Counted from the first letter of the stretch, positions 42,117 through 52,235 are shown. The stretch: 64,000 nt of DNA from Photorhabdus bodei (GCF_003287735.1 NZ_NSCM01000022.1:1-64000), one strand, 5' to 3'. Translations and numbers: made by a program. Notes: generated by a model not told the origin, from the sequence alone.

Positions 42117-43442
42117 CTAAACAAAAGGAAAGTGTTTAAAATTAATAGAAAATTGAATCGACTTATCAGTATCGGGTAAACTTATTATCACATTATTTTT
42201 TTCTGCTTTGGTATTAGTTATATGGAAAGTTGTACAACCATCTTTACTAATCGCAACCTGCAACTCTCTTTCATTATCACCATAACCTGAAATTATCGCG
42301 GAGCCATCAGTACGAACAAGTAATCTTTTACCGGAATAGACAGTACGGTCCACAATAACATAACCACTACACACACTCACGCCATCAGCAGGGACTTCAG
42401 AGGTAAATGCATAAGCACTGATAATATTTCCTCCATCTCTCCACTCACTAAATACTGCCTGACTTACACCCGGTGTTATAGAACCATCCTCTGCCGAAAC
42501 AGTACAACGAAAACTACCCGCTACCTCAGATTGCAAATGGAAATAAGCCAGCCCGAAACTATTAGGGGCAAACTGATATTTTGCACCACCCCCTTCAACA
42601 ATACTGCCTGATTCAACACTGGCCGATAATCTCTTTCCTGGCGGCCCATAAACCGCAACCAAATTTTTCGGGTTTATTCTGGGATATTCATTAGACACCA
42701 TCGGCGCACCTTCACTAATTGATATCATGGCAGATGACATATCCATTAATGACAAGATCACTGAACCTGGAGCAGAACTATTATTACCAACCTCATAATA
42801 CCCTGTTCCCACACCCTCTTGCCCCAAACAAAGCACATTTTCCGCCGGCACCACTAAAGAGACATAACCCTGCTTAACATCCTCATCACTGACTGTTATT
42901 GGTTGTGCATCCCAGTCAGACCTCGCAATTGGCTCATAGTCAAAATTATGTCCTCGCCAGTGGAATATGACGCTATCGCCTTTCTGCATCTGCTGATAAC
43001 TGATATGCACATTTAACCCATGATGTTGTACAAGAGATGAATAGTGAATAACGCCAGATGTTGAATCTGGATAAATCGATGGTAATAATTTTATCGATGG
43101 AGAATTAATAACTTTAATAACAGCCGGTTTAGAGAAATTTTCATTCTCAAAATCATCGGCTGATGTATAAGTCACATTATAGCAACCATCCGGTATTTCA
43201 GAGAACGGAATAGTTACAGTAAAAAAATCAAGATTAATATTCTGAATATAATAGGGGCGAGAAAATATTCCCCCAACATTTACCACAATCATATCCCCGA
43301 TTCTTAGCCACTCATGATAAGGTACTTTGATAATTAAATCTTGGTTCTGTTGAACAGAAACATCAATCAGGCCATCATGATCTGCTTGCGGCAACTCTGG
43401 CGACGATAAAGAAATAGGTGTATTGTCGTTATTAGTAATCAT
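42117..43442 (-). CDS. two-part Ig-like protein, no signal peptide
   Basis: A 441-aa beta-rich protein. Residues about 240-441 are homologous to the preceding 228-aa protein: PKNLVAVYGPPGKRLSASVE aligns with PQNIVTVYGLPGHKFYATTS, and EVPADGVSVCSGYVIVDRT with GAPADGKTPCSIYLFIDRK. The N-terminal half contains a separate Ig-like unit (FTVTIPFSEIPDGCYNVTYT) that resembles a segment in the ~500-aa paralogues. Its ATG overlaps the stop of the upstream gene (ATGA), so the two are translated together. The function is unknown. Confidence 0.8.
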   Translation of the reverse strand: MITNNDNTPISLSSPELPQADHDGLIDVSVQQNQDLIIKVPYHEWLRIGDMIVVNVGGIFSRPYYIQNINLDFFTVTIPFSEIPDGCYNVTYTSADDFENENFSKPAVIKVINSPSIKLLPSIYPDSTSGVIHYSSLVQHHGLNVHISYQQMQKGDSVIFHWRGHNFDYEPIARSDWDAQPITVSDEDVKQGYVSLVVPAENVLCLGQEGVGTGYYEVGNNSSAPGSVILSLMDMSSAMISISEGAPMVSNEYPRINPKNLVAVYGPPGKRLSASVESGSIVEGGGAKYQFAPNSFGLAYFHLQSEVAGSFRCTVSAEDGSITPGVSQAVFSEWRDGGNIISAYAFTSEVPADGVSVCSGYVIVDRTVYSGKRLLVRTDGSAIISGYGDNERELQVAISKDGCTTFHITNTKAEKNNVIISLPDTDKSIQFSINFKHFPFV

Positions 43443-44125
43443 ATTTCACCTCCCATTGGAATCGGTCTGAACGATAAAACAAAATTGACTTTATCCCCTG
43501 AATCTGAATCAGGCGCTGTTAGCCAAACACTAACTTTACCTACTGTGTCGCTAGTCACATTCACTGTCGCACTACCATCCTCCTTTAATGGAATATCTGC
43601 CCAGTTCTTATTATAACCATCGATGAGTGCATTATTATTAACTCTTACACGGATTTGATTAATATCATCATTATTTTTACGATCAATAAAAAGATATATC
43701 GAGCAAGGCGTCTTCCCATCCGCCGGAGCGCCTGTAGTATAATTATAGGCGGTAAATACTATAGCTTCATCAGACTGACGATAATTACCAAAAGTAAGCG
43801 GAAAAGACATTACTTTATTGATATCCTCTTGCGGGGCAATCACCACAAAAGCCGAAAATTCTTCGCTATTTTCAATATTTTTATGTTCAAACGGAGAACG
43901 AACATAAAAATGTCCTTTTCCAGTCTCATCTAACGTCAATATGATCTGATCTAAATTAATGTTATCGTCTACAATGAAAGCACCGATAGATGTCGTAGCA
44001 TAGAATTTATGCCCAGGCAGACCATATACAGTCACAATATTTTGAGGGTTAAGATTAGGGTAATCGGTTAAATCACTCATCGCCGCGTTTTCTGTGATAA
44101 TCACACTTGATATGCCGTTATTCAT
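43439..44125 (-). CDS. Ig-like protein, possible phase-variable expression
   Basis: A 228-aa beta-rich protein starting MNNGISSVIITENAAMS, homologous to the C-terminal half of the next gene's product. There is no signal peptide. GGTGA lies 5 nt before the ATG. Thirty-five bases upstream is a run of five AAAAT units (44160-44184) that could alter promoter spacing. Truncated copies of this gene's start (MNNGTY-stop, MNNSQHSEQ-stop, MKNGKHS) occur downstream of the other ~500-aa paralogues, so this is the only intact member of a repeated gene. Confidence 0.8.
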   Translation of the reverse strand: MNNGISSVIITENAAMSDLTDYPNLNPQNIVTVYGLPGHKFYATTSIGAFIVDDNINLDQIILTLDETGKGHFYVRSPFEHKNIENSEEFSAFVVIAPQEDINKVMSFPLTFGNYRQSDEAIVFTAYNYTTGAPADGKTPCSIYLFIDRKNNDDINQIRVRVNNNALIDGYNKNWADIPLKEDGSATVNVTSDTVGKVSVWLTAPDSDSGDKVNFVLSFRPIPMGGEI

Positions 44126-44159
44126 ATTGTCACCATTAACTCCATGATTTATTAATTTA

Positions 44160-44184
44160 AAATAAAATAAAATAAAATAAAATA
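44160..44184. repeat. pentanucleotide repeat (AAAAT)5
   Basis: Five exact AAAAT units between the terminator of the last ~500-aa paralogue and the 228-aa gene. The equivalent places next to the other paralogues have no such run. Confidence 0.95.
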
Positions 44185-44260
44185 ATAACGTTTAAGAAGA
44201 TATTACAGTTATGCAACAAAGAAATAGCCAGTTTACAAATAAGAAACATGTCCGGGGAAA

Positions 44261-44284
44261 TGGAAAACGCTTACGCATCTTCCA
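44261..44284 (-). terminator. conserved 24-nt palindrome after paralogue 1
   Basis: tggaaaacgcttacgcatcttcca, an imperfect palindrome found 30-50 bp after each of the four paralogues (also 46139-46162, 48088-48111, 49995-50018). Probably the transcription terminator of each unit. Confidence 0.7.
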
Positions 44285-44313
44285 TAAACAGGTAAAAGCT
44301 CAATCAGTTAAAT

Positions 44314-45816
44314 TTATTGTCCGGGGGGAACCGTATCAATGCGTCCAAACCAAATCTTGGAGTTCTTTATATTTACACTATAAGTGACATAAACTAATCC
44401 TGGTCCATCATCATACGAGTCCACACCGGTAAAAGGTGCCTGACCAAGCAGAATAATAGCCTCTCCTGCCGTCACTTCGTCGGCAGTTACCGTATGAGGT
44501 TCAAGAGAATAAATTTTTGAAGATGGACTATGATTGACAACACCACTAACGTAAATACATACCTTGATAATACTATCCACATCTATTCCATTTTTTTTAC
44601 CCACAGCAATACGCGCATCCAGCCCTCCCCCTAAAATTTTTACAAGATTGATCTTACCTCTCTGTTTAAGTTCGGTCTGATCTTTATGAGTGAAAATTCT
44701 AGGTGCCGCCAATGTACGCCTAATCTCTGGTGGTTGATTCGGTACTGACTTTGTTAAATAAAAATAGAGGGCTGTTGACATACTAACGTTTCCAATTGCA
44801 TCAACAACATAATAATACAACTCATTATCGCCAATATTTGGAATATTAGAATATGGAACTAAGATAAATGGCATATCAAACTGATTCATATTAGAAATCA
44901 CAGCAGATTGACTTTGAGTTTCTTCACTATCTTCTCTAATCACTAAGAAAATTTGATCTTGTAGATTAGCACCTGCATAAGATGGGATAATCACATGAAA
45001 ACCTGTATTACTATTTCCTATCTGTGGTGTTAATTTATCACCAATCAATTCTTCAATATTTGGTGCAGGAAGATTTGGAACAATATCTTCTGTAATAAAT
45101 AGAATATTTGATGAAGCATTTCTTAACAAATATGGCAGTTTTGTGAACATACGTACTGAATAGTTACCCTTAAATTTTTTAGGGAAAATTCTTAAAGCAA
45201 CAGAACCTCTACTACTGGTATTAATATAATATTGATAATTACCATTTTCACTAATAAAAGGCAATATTTCTGTCGTAAGTTGCTCTCTATCATCCTCAAA
45301 AATACGTACCGGCTTATCCGTTACCAGAGGAATCTGAAAATAGGGTAACGGATCATTTGTTTTACTCTGAGCATATATATTAACAAAGAGGCTGCCATTG
45401 AAGAATTTAGAGGGTTGTTCATCATCTTCTGCCGGAGAGAGGTCTTTTATCCACGAATCGCCAATAATTATCGGTTCAAATGCGGCATATGAAAAACCAT
45501 TTTTATCAATAGGATGAAACACAATCTCCAATTTAGCATTGGGGTCCGTAGCCTTATCCATTGAAAACATTATGGTGAAATCACTAGCACCGGAATGAGC
45601 AGTCACAACAAATTTCGCAACACAGGTATTTTTCTCGGTATCCCTTGAAATACCGTGATTACAATCAAAACTAGTATTTTTTGGTAGACTGTACACTATA
45701 TCAGTCGTTTCCGTTACTCTATGAACATCATCACCTGAATAAGTCACAGTGATAACAACTGGGCATTCTTCTAAAACCGTTATTCCTGAGACGATATCTG
45801 CTGTAAGTGTCGACAT
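44314..45816 (-). CDS. island paralogue 1: unknown ~500-aa beta-rich protein
   Basis: A 500-aa protein of a family I do not recognise, one of four tandem paralogues. Shared features: N-terminus MSTLTADIVSGITVLEECPV leading into an Ig-like unit; DKPVRIF near residue 170; FILVPYSNIPNIGDNELYYY near 300; a central APRIFTHKDQ; and a conserved end WFGRIDTVPPGQ. It has no signal peptide, membrane segment or Cys-rich region. The start at ATG 45816 follows TGAGG in a leader (tattggtgtttaactttaat) that is conserved in all copies; longer frames merely read that leader. It lies downstream of the invasin gene in the same direction. Confidence 0.8.
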   Translation of the reverse strand: MSTLTADIVSGITVLEECPVVITVTYSGDDVHRVTETTDIVYSLPKNTSFDCNHGISRDTEKNTCVAKFVVTAHSGASDFTIMFSMDKATDPNAKLEIVFHPIDKNGFSYAAFEPIIIGDSWIKDLSPAEDDEQPSKFFNGSLFVNIYAQSKTNDPLPYFQIPLVTDKPVRIFEDDREQLTTEILPFISENGNYQYYINTSSRGSVALRIFPKKFKGNYSVRMFTKLPYLLRNASSNILFITEDIVPNLPAPNIEELIGDKLTPQIGNSNTGFHVIIPSYAGANLQDQIFLVIREDSEETQSQSAVISNMNQFDMPFILVPYSNIPNIGDNELYYYVVDAIGNVSMSTALYFYLTKSVPNQPPEIRRTLAAPRIFTHKDQTELKQRGKINLVKILGGGLDARIAVGKKNGIDVDSIIKVCIYVSGVVNHSPSSKIYSLEPHTVTADEVTAGEAIILLGQAPFTGVDSYDDGPGLVYVTYSVNIKNSKIWFGRIDTVPPGQ

Positions 45817-45989
45817 ATGAAACCTCATATTAAAGTTAAACACCAATAAGTAACAAACGTCTAATTTTCCTACCAAAATAATGAGCTTCTACAATGATGC
45901 TAACTACCTATTACCTCCTTTCTACTTCTCACATAAATAAATTATTTACTTTATCCGTTAATGTAATAACAATAAATTCCCACTAGAAG

Positions 45990-46060
45990 CATAAGCTTTA
46001 TATCCTCCATATTTTAGGGCAATTGTCAAATAACTTTCCGCTATGTTTTCCATTTTTCAT
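45990..46060 (-). pseudogene. remnant of the 228-aa Ig-like gene, copy after paralogue 2
   Basis: An ATG at 46060 opens MKNGKHSGKLFDNCPKIWRI and stops; comparison with the 228-aa gene shows decay of the same 5' end. Confidence 0.5.
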
Positions 46061-46189
46061 GCTGTCACTGTTGATACCACGATTCACTGATTAAAAATAA
46101 CAGGTAGATTCGCATAATAAATAGCATGACCGGAGAAATGGAAAATGCTCACGCATTTTCCAGCAAATAAAAAGTTCAATCAGTTAAAT

Positions 46190-47692
46190 TTATTGTCCAG
46201 GTGGAACCGTATCAATACGTCCATACCAGATCTTAGATTCCTTTTGGTCTACGCTGTAAGTGACATAAACTGAACCTGGCCCCCCATCACTATACGAGTC
46301 CACACCAGAAAAAGGTGCCTGACCAAGCAGAATAATAGTTTCTCCAGCCGCTGCTTCGTCGGCAGTTACCGTATGAGGCTTAAGAGAATAAAGTTGCGAA
46401 AACGGATTCGCATCTACAATACCATTAACGTAAACACTCACCTTGATAACACTATCTACATCTATTCCATCTTTTTTATCCAGAACAATATGCGCATCCA
46501 ACCCACCACCTAAAATACTTTCAAGATTGATCCTGCCTTTTTGTCCAAGTTCTTCCTGATCTTTATGAGTGAAAATTCTAGGTGCTGCTAATGTACGCTC
46601 AATCTCCGGTGGTACATTCGGTACTGACCGCGTTAAATTAAAATAGAGGGCTGGTGACACCGTGATATTTCCATTTGCATCAACCACATAATAAGACAAC
46701 CTATTATCACCAGTATTTGGAACACTGGCATACGGAACTAAAATAAATGGCATATCCAACTGATACGGCTCAGTGATTACAGCAGACTGGCTTTCTACTT
46801 GTCTATCACCCTCTTCAACTATTAAGAAAATTTGATCACGTGGTTTAGCACCTTCATAAGATGGAATAATCACATGAAAACCTGTATTCCTATTTCCTAT
46901 CGGTGGTGTTAATTTATCTCCAACCAATTCTTCAATTCCCAGAGCTGGAAGAATTGGGTAAATATTCCGTGTAATCATCAAAATACTTGATGAAGCGTTT
47001 CTTAAAAAATATGGCAGTTTTGTGAGCATACTCACTGAATAGTTCCCTTTAGATTTCTTAGGGAAAACTCTTAAGGCAACAAAACCATCACTATTCGTAT
47101 TAATATAATATTGATAATTATCTTTCCCGCTAATAAAAGGAAATATTTCTTCCGTCATTTTTCCTTGCTTCATCCCAAAAATACGCACTGGTTTATCTGT
47201 CACCAGAGGAATCTGAAAATAGGGTAACGCTTCTTTATTTTTACCTAGTGCATATATATTAACAAGGAAGTTGCCATTAGATTTAGAAGGTTGCTTATCA
47301 TCTTCTGCCGGAGATAAATCTTTTATCAGCGAATCGCCAATAATGATAGGTTCAAATGCTGAATACGAAAAATCATTTCCACCAATAGAATGAAACGTAA
47401 TCTCTAATTTAGCATCGGGATCTGTAGCCTTATCCATCGAAAATGTTACAGTGAAATCACTGGCACCGGAATGAGCAGTAACAACAAACTTTGCAGTGCA
47501 GGTATTTTTCTCGATATCTCTTGAAATATGAGGGGTATCATCAAAACTGGCATCTTGTAGGTCACTGTAAACTATGCCAGTTGTTTCTGTTACTTTATGA
47601 GTATCATCACCCAAATAAGTCACAGTAATAACAACCGGGCATTCTTCTAAAACCGTTATTCCTGAAACGATATCTGCTGTAAGTGTAGACAT
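46190..47692 (-). CDS. island paralogue 2: unknown ~500-aa beta-rich protein
   Basis: A 500-aa protein, very similar to paralogue 1 throughout and equal in length; same start motif, YFQIPLVTDKPVRIFG, APRIFTHKDQEEL and WYGRIDTVPPGQ end. ATG 47692 has the same conserved leader and TGAGG site (here tgaggcttaat). Differences from paralogue 1 cluster in surface-like stretches such as residues 150-240, as expected of diverging exposed loops (inference). It has its own palindromic terminator and so is a self-contained unit. Confidence 0.8.
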   Translation of the reverse strand: MSTLTADIVSGITVLEECPVVITVTYLGDDTHKVTETTGIVYSDLQDASFDDTPHISRDIEKNTCTAKFVVTAHSGASDFTVTFSMDKATDPDAKLEITFHSIGGNDFSYSAFEPIIIGDSLIKDLSPAEDDKQPSKSNGNFLVNIYALGKNKEALPYFQIPLVTDKPVRIFGMKQGKMTEEIFPFISGKDNYQYYINTNSDGFVALRVFPKKSKGNYSVSMLTKLPYFLRNASSSILMITRNIYPILPALGIEELVGDKLTPPIGNRNTGFHVIIPSYEGAKPRDQIFLIVEEGDRQVESQSAVITEPYQLDMPFILVPYASVPNTGDNRLSYYVVDANGNITVSPALYFNLTRSVPNVPPEIERTLAAPRIFTHKDQEELGQKGRINLESILGGGLDAHIVLDKKDGIDVDSVIKVSVYVNGIVDANPFSQLYSLKPHTVTADEAAAGETIILLGQAPFSGVDSYSDGGPGSVYVTYSVDQKESKIWYGRIDTVPPGQ

Positions 47693-47889
47693 ATTAAGCC
47701 TCATATTAAAGTTAAACACCAATAAGTAACAAGCACCTAATTTCCTATCAAAATTATGCATTTACACAACGATGCTTACTCTCTATTATCTCCTTCCTGT
47801 TTGTCACACAAATAAATTATTCACTTTAGCTATTAATATAATAGCAATAAACCCACCACTCATAACATAAGCTTTATATCCAAGTATAT

Positions 47890-47968
47890 CCTATATAGTT
47901 ACAATATATCTGGGGTTAAAATTACGGTAATTGTTAGATCACTGTTCGCTATGTTGACTATTATTCAT
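47890..47968 (-). pseudogene. remnant of the 228-aa Ig-like gene, copy after paralogue 3
   Basis: ATG at 47968 gives MNNSQHSEQ then stop; in a shifted frame SDLT and YRNFNPRYIVTI follow, matching SDLT and YPNLNPQNIVTV of the intact gene. A frameshifted decayed copy. Confidence 0.65.
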
Positions 47969-48149
47969 CCTGTCACCATTAGTTCCATGATTCCTTGGTT
48001 GAAAATAAAATAAAAACGATTAATAAAACATTATAGTATGTAATAAAGAAATCGCCAGTTCACCAATAAGAAATATGTTCGGAAAAATGGAAAATGCTTA
48101 CGAATTTTCCAGCAAATAAATAAAATCTCAATCAGTTAAGTTTATTATC

Positions 48150-48231
48150 CAGGTGGAACAGTATCAAGATATCCAAACCAAATCTTAGATTCCTTCTGGC
48201 CTAGCTTGGCACATCATCACGATATGAGTCT
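48150..48231 (-). pseudogene. duplicated 3' end fragment of a paralogue
   Basis: The segment repeats the last ~80 bp of the paralogues (ccaggtggaacagtatcaag, aaaccaaatcttagattcc) immediately after paralogue 3, whose own end is shortened. A small tandem duplication or recombination scar. Confidence 0.7.
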
Positions 48232-49726
48232 ACGGAACAGTATCAATGTATCCAAATAAAATCTTAGATTCTTTTTTTCCTACGCTATAAGTGATATAAA
48301 CCGAGCCTGGTGTACCATCACGATGTGAGTCTATATTAGTAAAAGGCGTCTGACCAAGCGGAATAATAGTTTCTCCTGCCGCCACTTCTTCGGCAGTTAC
48401 CGTATGAGGTTCGATAAAATAAAGTTTCGAAGATGGATTACCATTTACAATACCATTAACGTAAATACATACATTGATAACATTATTTACCTCTATTCCA
48501 TTGTTTTTACCTACAGCAATATGGGCATCCAATCCTCCACCTAAGATATCGTTAAGATTGATCCAAGCTGGCCAGCCAAAATCCAACTGTAGCATATGAC
48601 TAAAAATTCTAGGTACAGCTAATGTACGCTTAATCTCTGGTGGTACATTTGGTGCTGACCTCGTTAAATTAAAATAGAGGGCAGATGACATAGTGATATT
48701 TCCCATTGCGTCAGCAATATAATAATATAACTCATTACCGCCAATATTTGGAACACTGGCATATGGAACTAAAATAAACGAATTATCCAACTGATTCAGA
48801 TCAGTAATGACAGCAGACGCACTTGGCGTTTCGTCATTATCTTCTCTGATCATTAAGAAAACTGAGTCTTTCAGTCCAGCACCTTTATAAAATGGGATAC
48901 TCACATGAAAACCTGTACTGCTATATCCTATTGATGGCGTTAATTTATTACCATTCAGTTCTTCAATATCTGGCGTTGCCAGCGTTGGAGCAATGTCTTC
49001 TGTAATAAATAGAATATTTGATAAAGGTTTTTTCGAAAAATCCGGCAATTCTGTGAACATATTAACTGAATAGTTACTATTCTCTTTCTGACTGGGGAAA
49101 ACCCTTAAAGCAACAAAACCTTTTTTATCCGTATTGATATAATATTTATTAATACTTAATTTTCGAATAAAAGGAGATATATCTTCCGTAATTTTTTCTC
49201 CATCATACCCAAAAATACGCACTGGCTTATCCGTTACCAGAGGAATTTGAAAATAGGGTAATGGCTCATTTGTTTTACTTAATGCATAGATATTAATAAG
49301 CAGGCTGCCATTAAATTCAGAAGGTCGTTCATCATCCGCTGCCGGAAATAAATCTTTTATCAACGAATCGCCAATAATGATAGGTTCAAACGCTGCATAT
49401 GAAAAACCATTTTTATCAATAGGATGAAATGCAATCTCCAATTTAGCATCAGGGTCCGTAACCTTATCCATTGAGAATGTTATGGTGAAATCACTGGTGC
49501 CAGAATTAGCAGTAACAACAAATTTCGCAATGCAGATATTATTTTCGACATCTCTTAAAATACGAGGAGTCTTATCAATACGGATATTTTCTAGGTTACT
49601 ATACACTATATCAGTCGTTTCCGTTACTTTATGTATATCATCACCTGAATAAGTCACAGTAATGCCAACCGGGCACTCTTCTAAAACCGTTATTCCTGAA
49701 ACGATATCTGTTGTAAGTGTCGACAT
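48230..49726 (-). CDS. island paralogue 3: unknown ~500-aa protein, C-terminus shortened
   Basis: A 498-aa member of the same family, closest to paralogue 4 (shared insert YDGEKITEDISPFI, SQKENSNYSVNMFTELPDF). It ends at IDTVP, lacking the final PGQ of the other three, because of the rearrangement at 48150-48231. Start ATG 49726 with the conserved leader. No signal peptide and no recognised domain by name. Confidence 0.78.
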   Translation of the reverse strand: MSTLTTDIVSGITVLEECPVGITVTYSGDDIHKVTETTDIVYSNLENIRIDKTPRILRDVENNICIAKFVVTANSGTSDFTITFSMDKVTDPDAKLEIAFHPIDKNGFSYAAFEPIIIGDSLIKDLFPAADDERPSEFNGSLLINIYALSKTNEPLPYFQIPLVTDKPVRIFGYDGEKITEDISPFIRKLSINKYYINTDKKGFVALRVFPSQKENSNYSVNMFTELPDFSKKPLSNILFITEDIAPTLATPDIEELNGNKLTPSIGYSSTGFHVSIPFYKGAGLKDSVFLMIREDNDETPSASAVITDLNQLDNSFILVPYASVPNIGGNELYYYIADAMGNITMSSALYFNLTRSAPNVPPEIKRTLAVPRIFSHMLQLDFGWPAWINLNDILGGGLDAHIAVGKNNGIEVNNVINVCIYVNGIVNGNPSSKLYFIEPHTVTAEEVAAGETIIPLGQTPFTNIDSHRDGTPGSVYITYSVGKKESKILFGYIDTVP

Positions 49727-49849
49727 ATTAAACCTCATATTAAAGTTAAACACCAATAAGTAAAAATCGCCTAATTTTCTATCAAAATAATGGGTTTACA
49801 CAATGATGCTTACTCTCTATTACCTCATTCCTATTTGTCACAGGCGGAT

Positions 49850-49874
49850 TCGACTAATAAGTGCCATTATTCAT
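49850..49874 (-). pseudogene. trace of the 228-aa gene start after paralogue 4
   Basis: After ggttaatggtgacatt the frame reads MNNGTY then stop, the same 5' region as the intact 228-aa gene (leader aatggtgaca). Confidence 0.5.
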
Positions 49875-50047
49875 AATGTCACCATTAACCTCATGATTCA
49901 TTGATTAAAAATAAAACAACAACGCTTAAGAAAATATTATAGCTCGGTAATAAAGAAATCGCCAGTTCACCAATAAGAAATATGTCCGTAAAAATGGAAA
50001 ACGCTTACGCATTTTCCATAAGCAGGTAAACGATCAATTAGTTAAAT

Positions 50048-51553
50048 TTATTGTCCAGGCGGAACAGTATCAATATATCCAAACCAAATCTTAGATTCTT
50101 TTTGGCCTACACTGTAAGTGATATAAATCGAGCCTGGCGTACCATCACGATGTGAGTCTATATTACTAAAAGGCGCCTGACCAAGCCGAATAATAGCCTC
50201 TCCTGCCACCACTTCTTCGGCAGTTACCGTATGAGGATCAACAGAATAAAGTTTCGAAGATGGATTATCATTTACAATACCATTAACGTAAATACGTACA
50301 TTAATGACATCATTTACCTCTATTCTGTTGTTTTTACCCACAGCAATATAGGCATCCAACCCTCCTCCTAAGATACCGTTAAGATTAATTGTACCTGGAC
50401 AGCTAAATTCCAACTGCGTTCTATGATTAAAAATTATAGGTCTCGCTAATATACGCCTAATCTCTGGTGGTACATTTGGTACTGACCGCGTTAAATTAAA
50501 ATAGAGGGAGGATGACATAGTTACGTTTCCCATTACATCAGCTATGTAATAGTATAACTCATTATTGCCAATATTTGGAACACTAGCATATGGAACTAAA
50601 ATAAATGGTATATCCAACTGATTCAGATCAGTAATTACAGCAGACGCACTTAGCGTTTCGTCATTACCTTCTCTGATCATTAAGAAAACTCTATCTTTCG
50701 GTCTAACACCTTCATAGAACGGGATACTCACATGAAAACCCGTGCTACTATTTCCTATTGATGGAGTTAATCTATCACCGTCCAGCTCTTCTATATCTGG
50801 CACCACAAGCGTTGGAGCAATGTCTTCTGTAATAAACAGAATATTTGATGAAGATTTCCTTGAAAAACCCTGTAATTCAGTGAACATATTAACTACGTAA
50901 TTCCCCGTTTCCTCCTGACTGGGAAAAATCTTTAAGGCAACAAAACCTTTATCATCGGTATTAATATAGTATTTGTTATTACTGAGCTCTTGAATAAAAG
51001 GAAATATTTCTTTCGTAAGTTTCTTTCCATCATACCCAAAAATACGCACTAACTTATCCGTTACCAGAGGGATTTGAAAATAGGGTAACGGATCATTTGT
51101 TTTACTCAGCGCATATAGATTAATAAGGAGGCTACCATTGAATGGTGAAGGTTTCTCATTATCCGCTGCCGGAGATAAGTCTTTTATCAACGAATCGCCA
51201 ATAATGACAGGTTCAAACGCTGCATGCGAAAAACCATTTTTATCAATAGTATGAAATGCTCTCTCCAATTTAGCATCGGGGTCCGTAGCCTTATCCATTG
51301 AAAATTCTATGGTGAAATCACCAGCGCCAGAACCAGCAGTAACAACAAATTTTGCAGTACAGGTATTATTCTCGACATCTCTTGAAATACGAGGGATCTT
51401 ATCAAAACTGGTATTTTCCGGGTTATTGTATACTATGTAAGTCGATTCCGTTACTTTGTGAGTATCATCGCCTGAATAAGTCACAGTGATAGCAACTGGG
51501 CACTCCTCTAAAACCGTTATTCCTGAAATTATATCTGCTTTAAGTATTGACAT
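50048..51553 (-). CDS. island paralogue 4: unknown ~500-aa beta-rich protein
   Basis: A 501-aa member of the family, with MSILKADIISGITVLEECPV at the start and WFGYIDTVPPGQ at the end. It is the copy nearest the invasin gene. ATG 51553 follows ATGAGG in the conserved leader. The paralogue spacing (starts at 45816, 47692, 49726, 51553, i.e. 1.8-2.0 kb) shows duplication of a whole unit of gene plus flanks. Confidence 0.8.
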   Translation of the reverse strand: MSILKADIISGITVLEECPVAITVTYSGDDTHKVTESTYIVYNNPENTSFDKIPRISRDVENNTCTAKFVVTAGSGAGDFTIEFSMDKATDPDAKLERAFHTIDKNGFSHAAFEPVIIGDSLIKDLSPAADNEKPSPFNGSLLINLYALSKTNDPLPYFQIPLVTDKLVRIFGYDGKKLTKEIFPFIQELSNNKYYINTDDKGFVALKIFPSQEETGNYVVNMFTELQGFSRKSSSNILFITEDIAPTLVVPDIEELDGDRLTPSIGNSSTGFHVSIPFYEGVRPKDRVFLMIREGNDETLSASAVITDLNQLDIPFILVPYASVPNIGNNELYYYIADVMGNVTMSSSLYFNLTRSVPNVPPEIRRILARPIIFNHRTQLEFSCPGTINLNGILGGGLDAYIAVGKNNRIEVNDVINVRIYVNGIVNDNPSSKLYSVDPHTVTAEEVVAGEAIIRLGQAPFSNIDSHRDGTPGSIYITYSVGQKESKIWFGYIDTVPPGQ

Positions 51554-51784
51554 ATTAAACCTCATGTTAAAGTTAAACACCAATAAGTAACAAACACTTA
51601 ATTTCTATCAAAATAATGTTCTTCTACAATGATGCTGACTACCTATTATTCTCCTTCCTGTTTGTCACGTAAATAAATTATCTACTTTAGCCATTACTGT
51701 AATAGCAATGTATTCTTTATCCAAAAGGTATTATAAAGTGGGATACAGCGCTTCTTCCTCATATTCAAGAAACTAAGTCAGAAA

Positions 51785-52131
51785 CTACCAGCATATGAGT
51801 CCACATATAAAAAAAGCGACTGACCAAGCTGAATAACACCTACTCCAACCTCCGCATCTTTCTTGATTCATGTATGAGGATCAATAGCAATAAATACTTA
51901 ATCTAACTCCTCTCACACAATATCATCAGCGTAAACACTTACATTAATAACATCATCTACATTGATTTCAACTTCCGGCCCTACCTTTGTGATCGCTCAT
52001 TAGGGACTGAATCGCTTAAAATAACGAGAAGGTAGCATGTCTATGTTTTCACTATAAGTCACAGTAATGGCAATTGGGCACTCTTCTAAAATCGTCATTC
52101 CTGAAATTATATCTGCTGTAAGTGTTAACAT
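51785..52131 (-). pseudogene. decayed fifth paralogue
   Basis: ATG 52131 with the conserved leader opens MLTLTADIISGMTILEECPI and AITVTYS, then jumps to sequence resembling the family's central region (DMLPSRYFKRFSP) and stops. Further along, VEINVDDVINVSVYADDIV and DPHT match the C-terminal part with stops in between. About 1.1 kb of the gene has been deleted. Confidence 0.8.
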
Positions 52132-52235
52132 ATTAAACCTAATATTAGAATTAAACACCAATAAGTAACAAACGCCTAATTTTCTATCAAAATAATGCGC
52201 TTCAACAATAATGCCTACTACCTATTATTCCCTCC

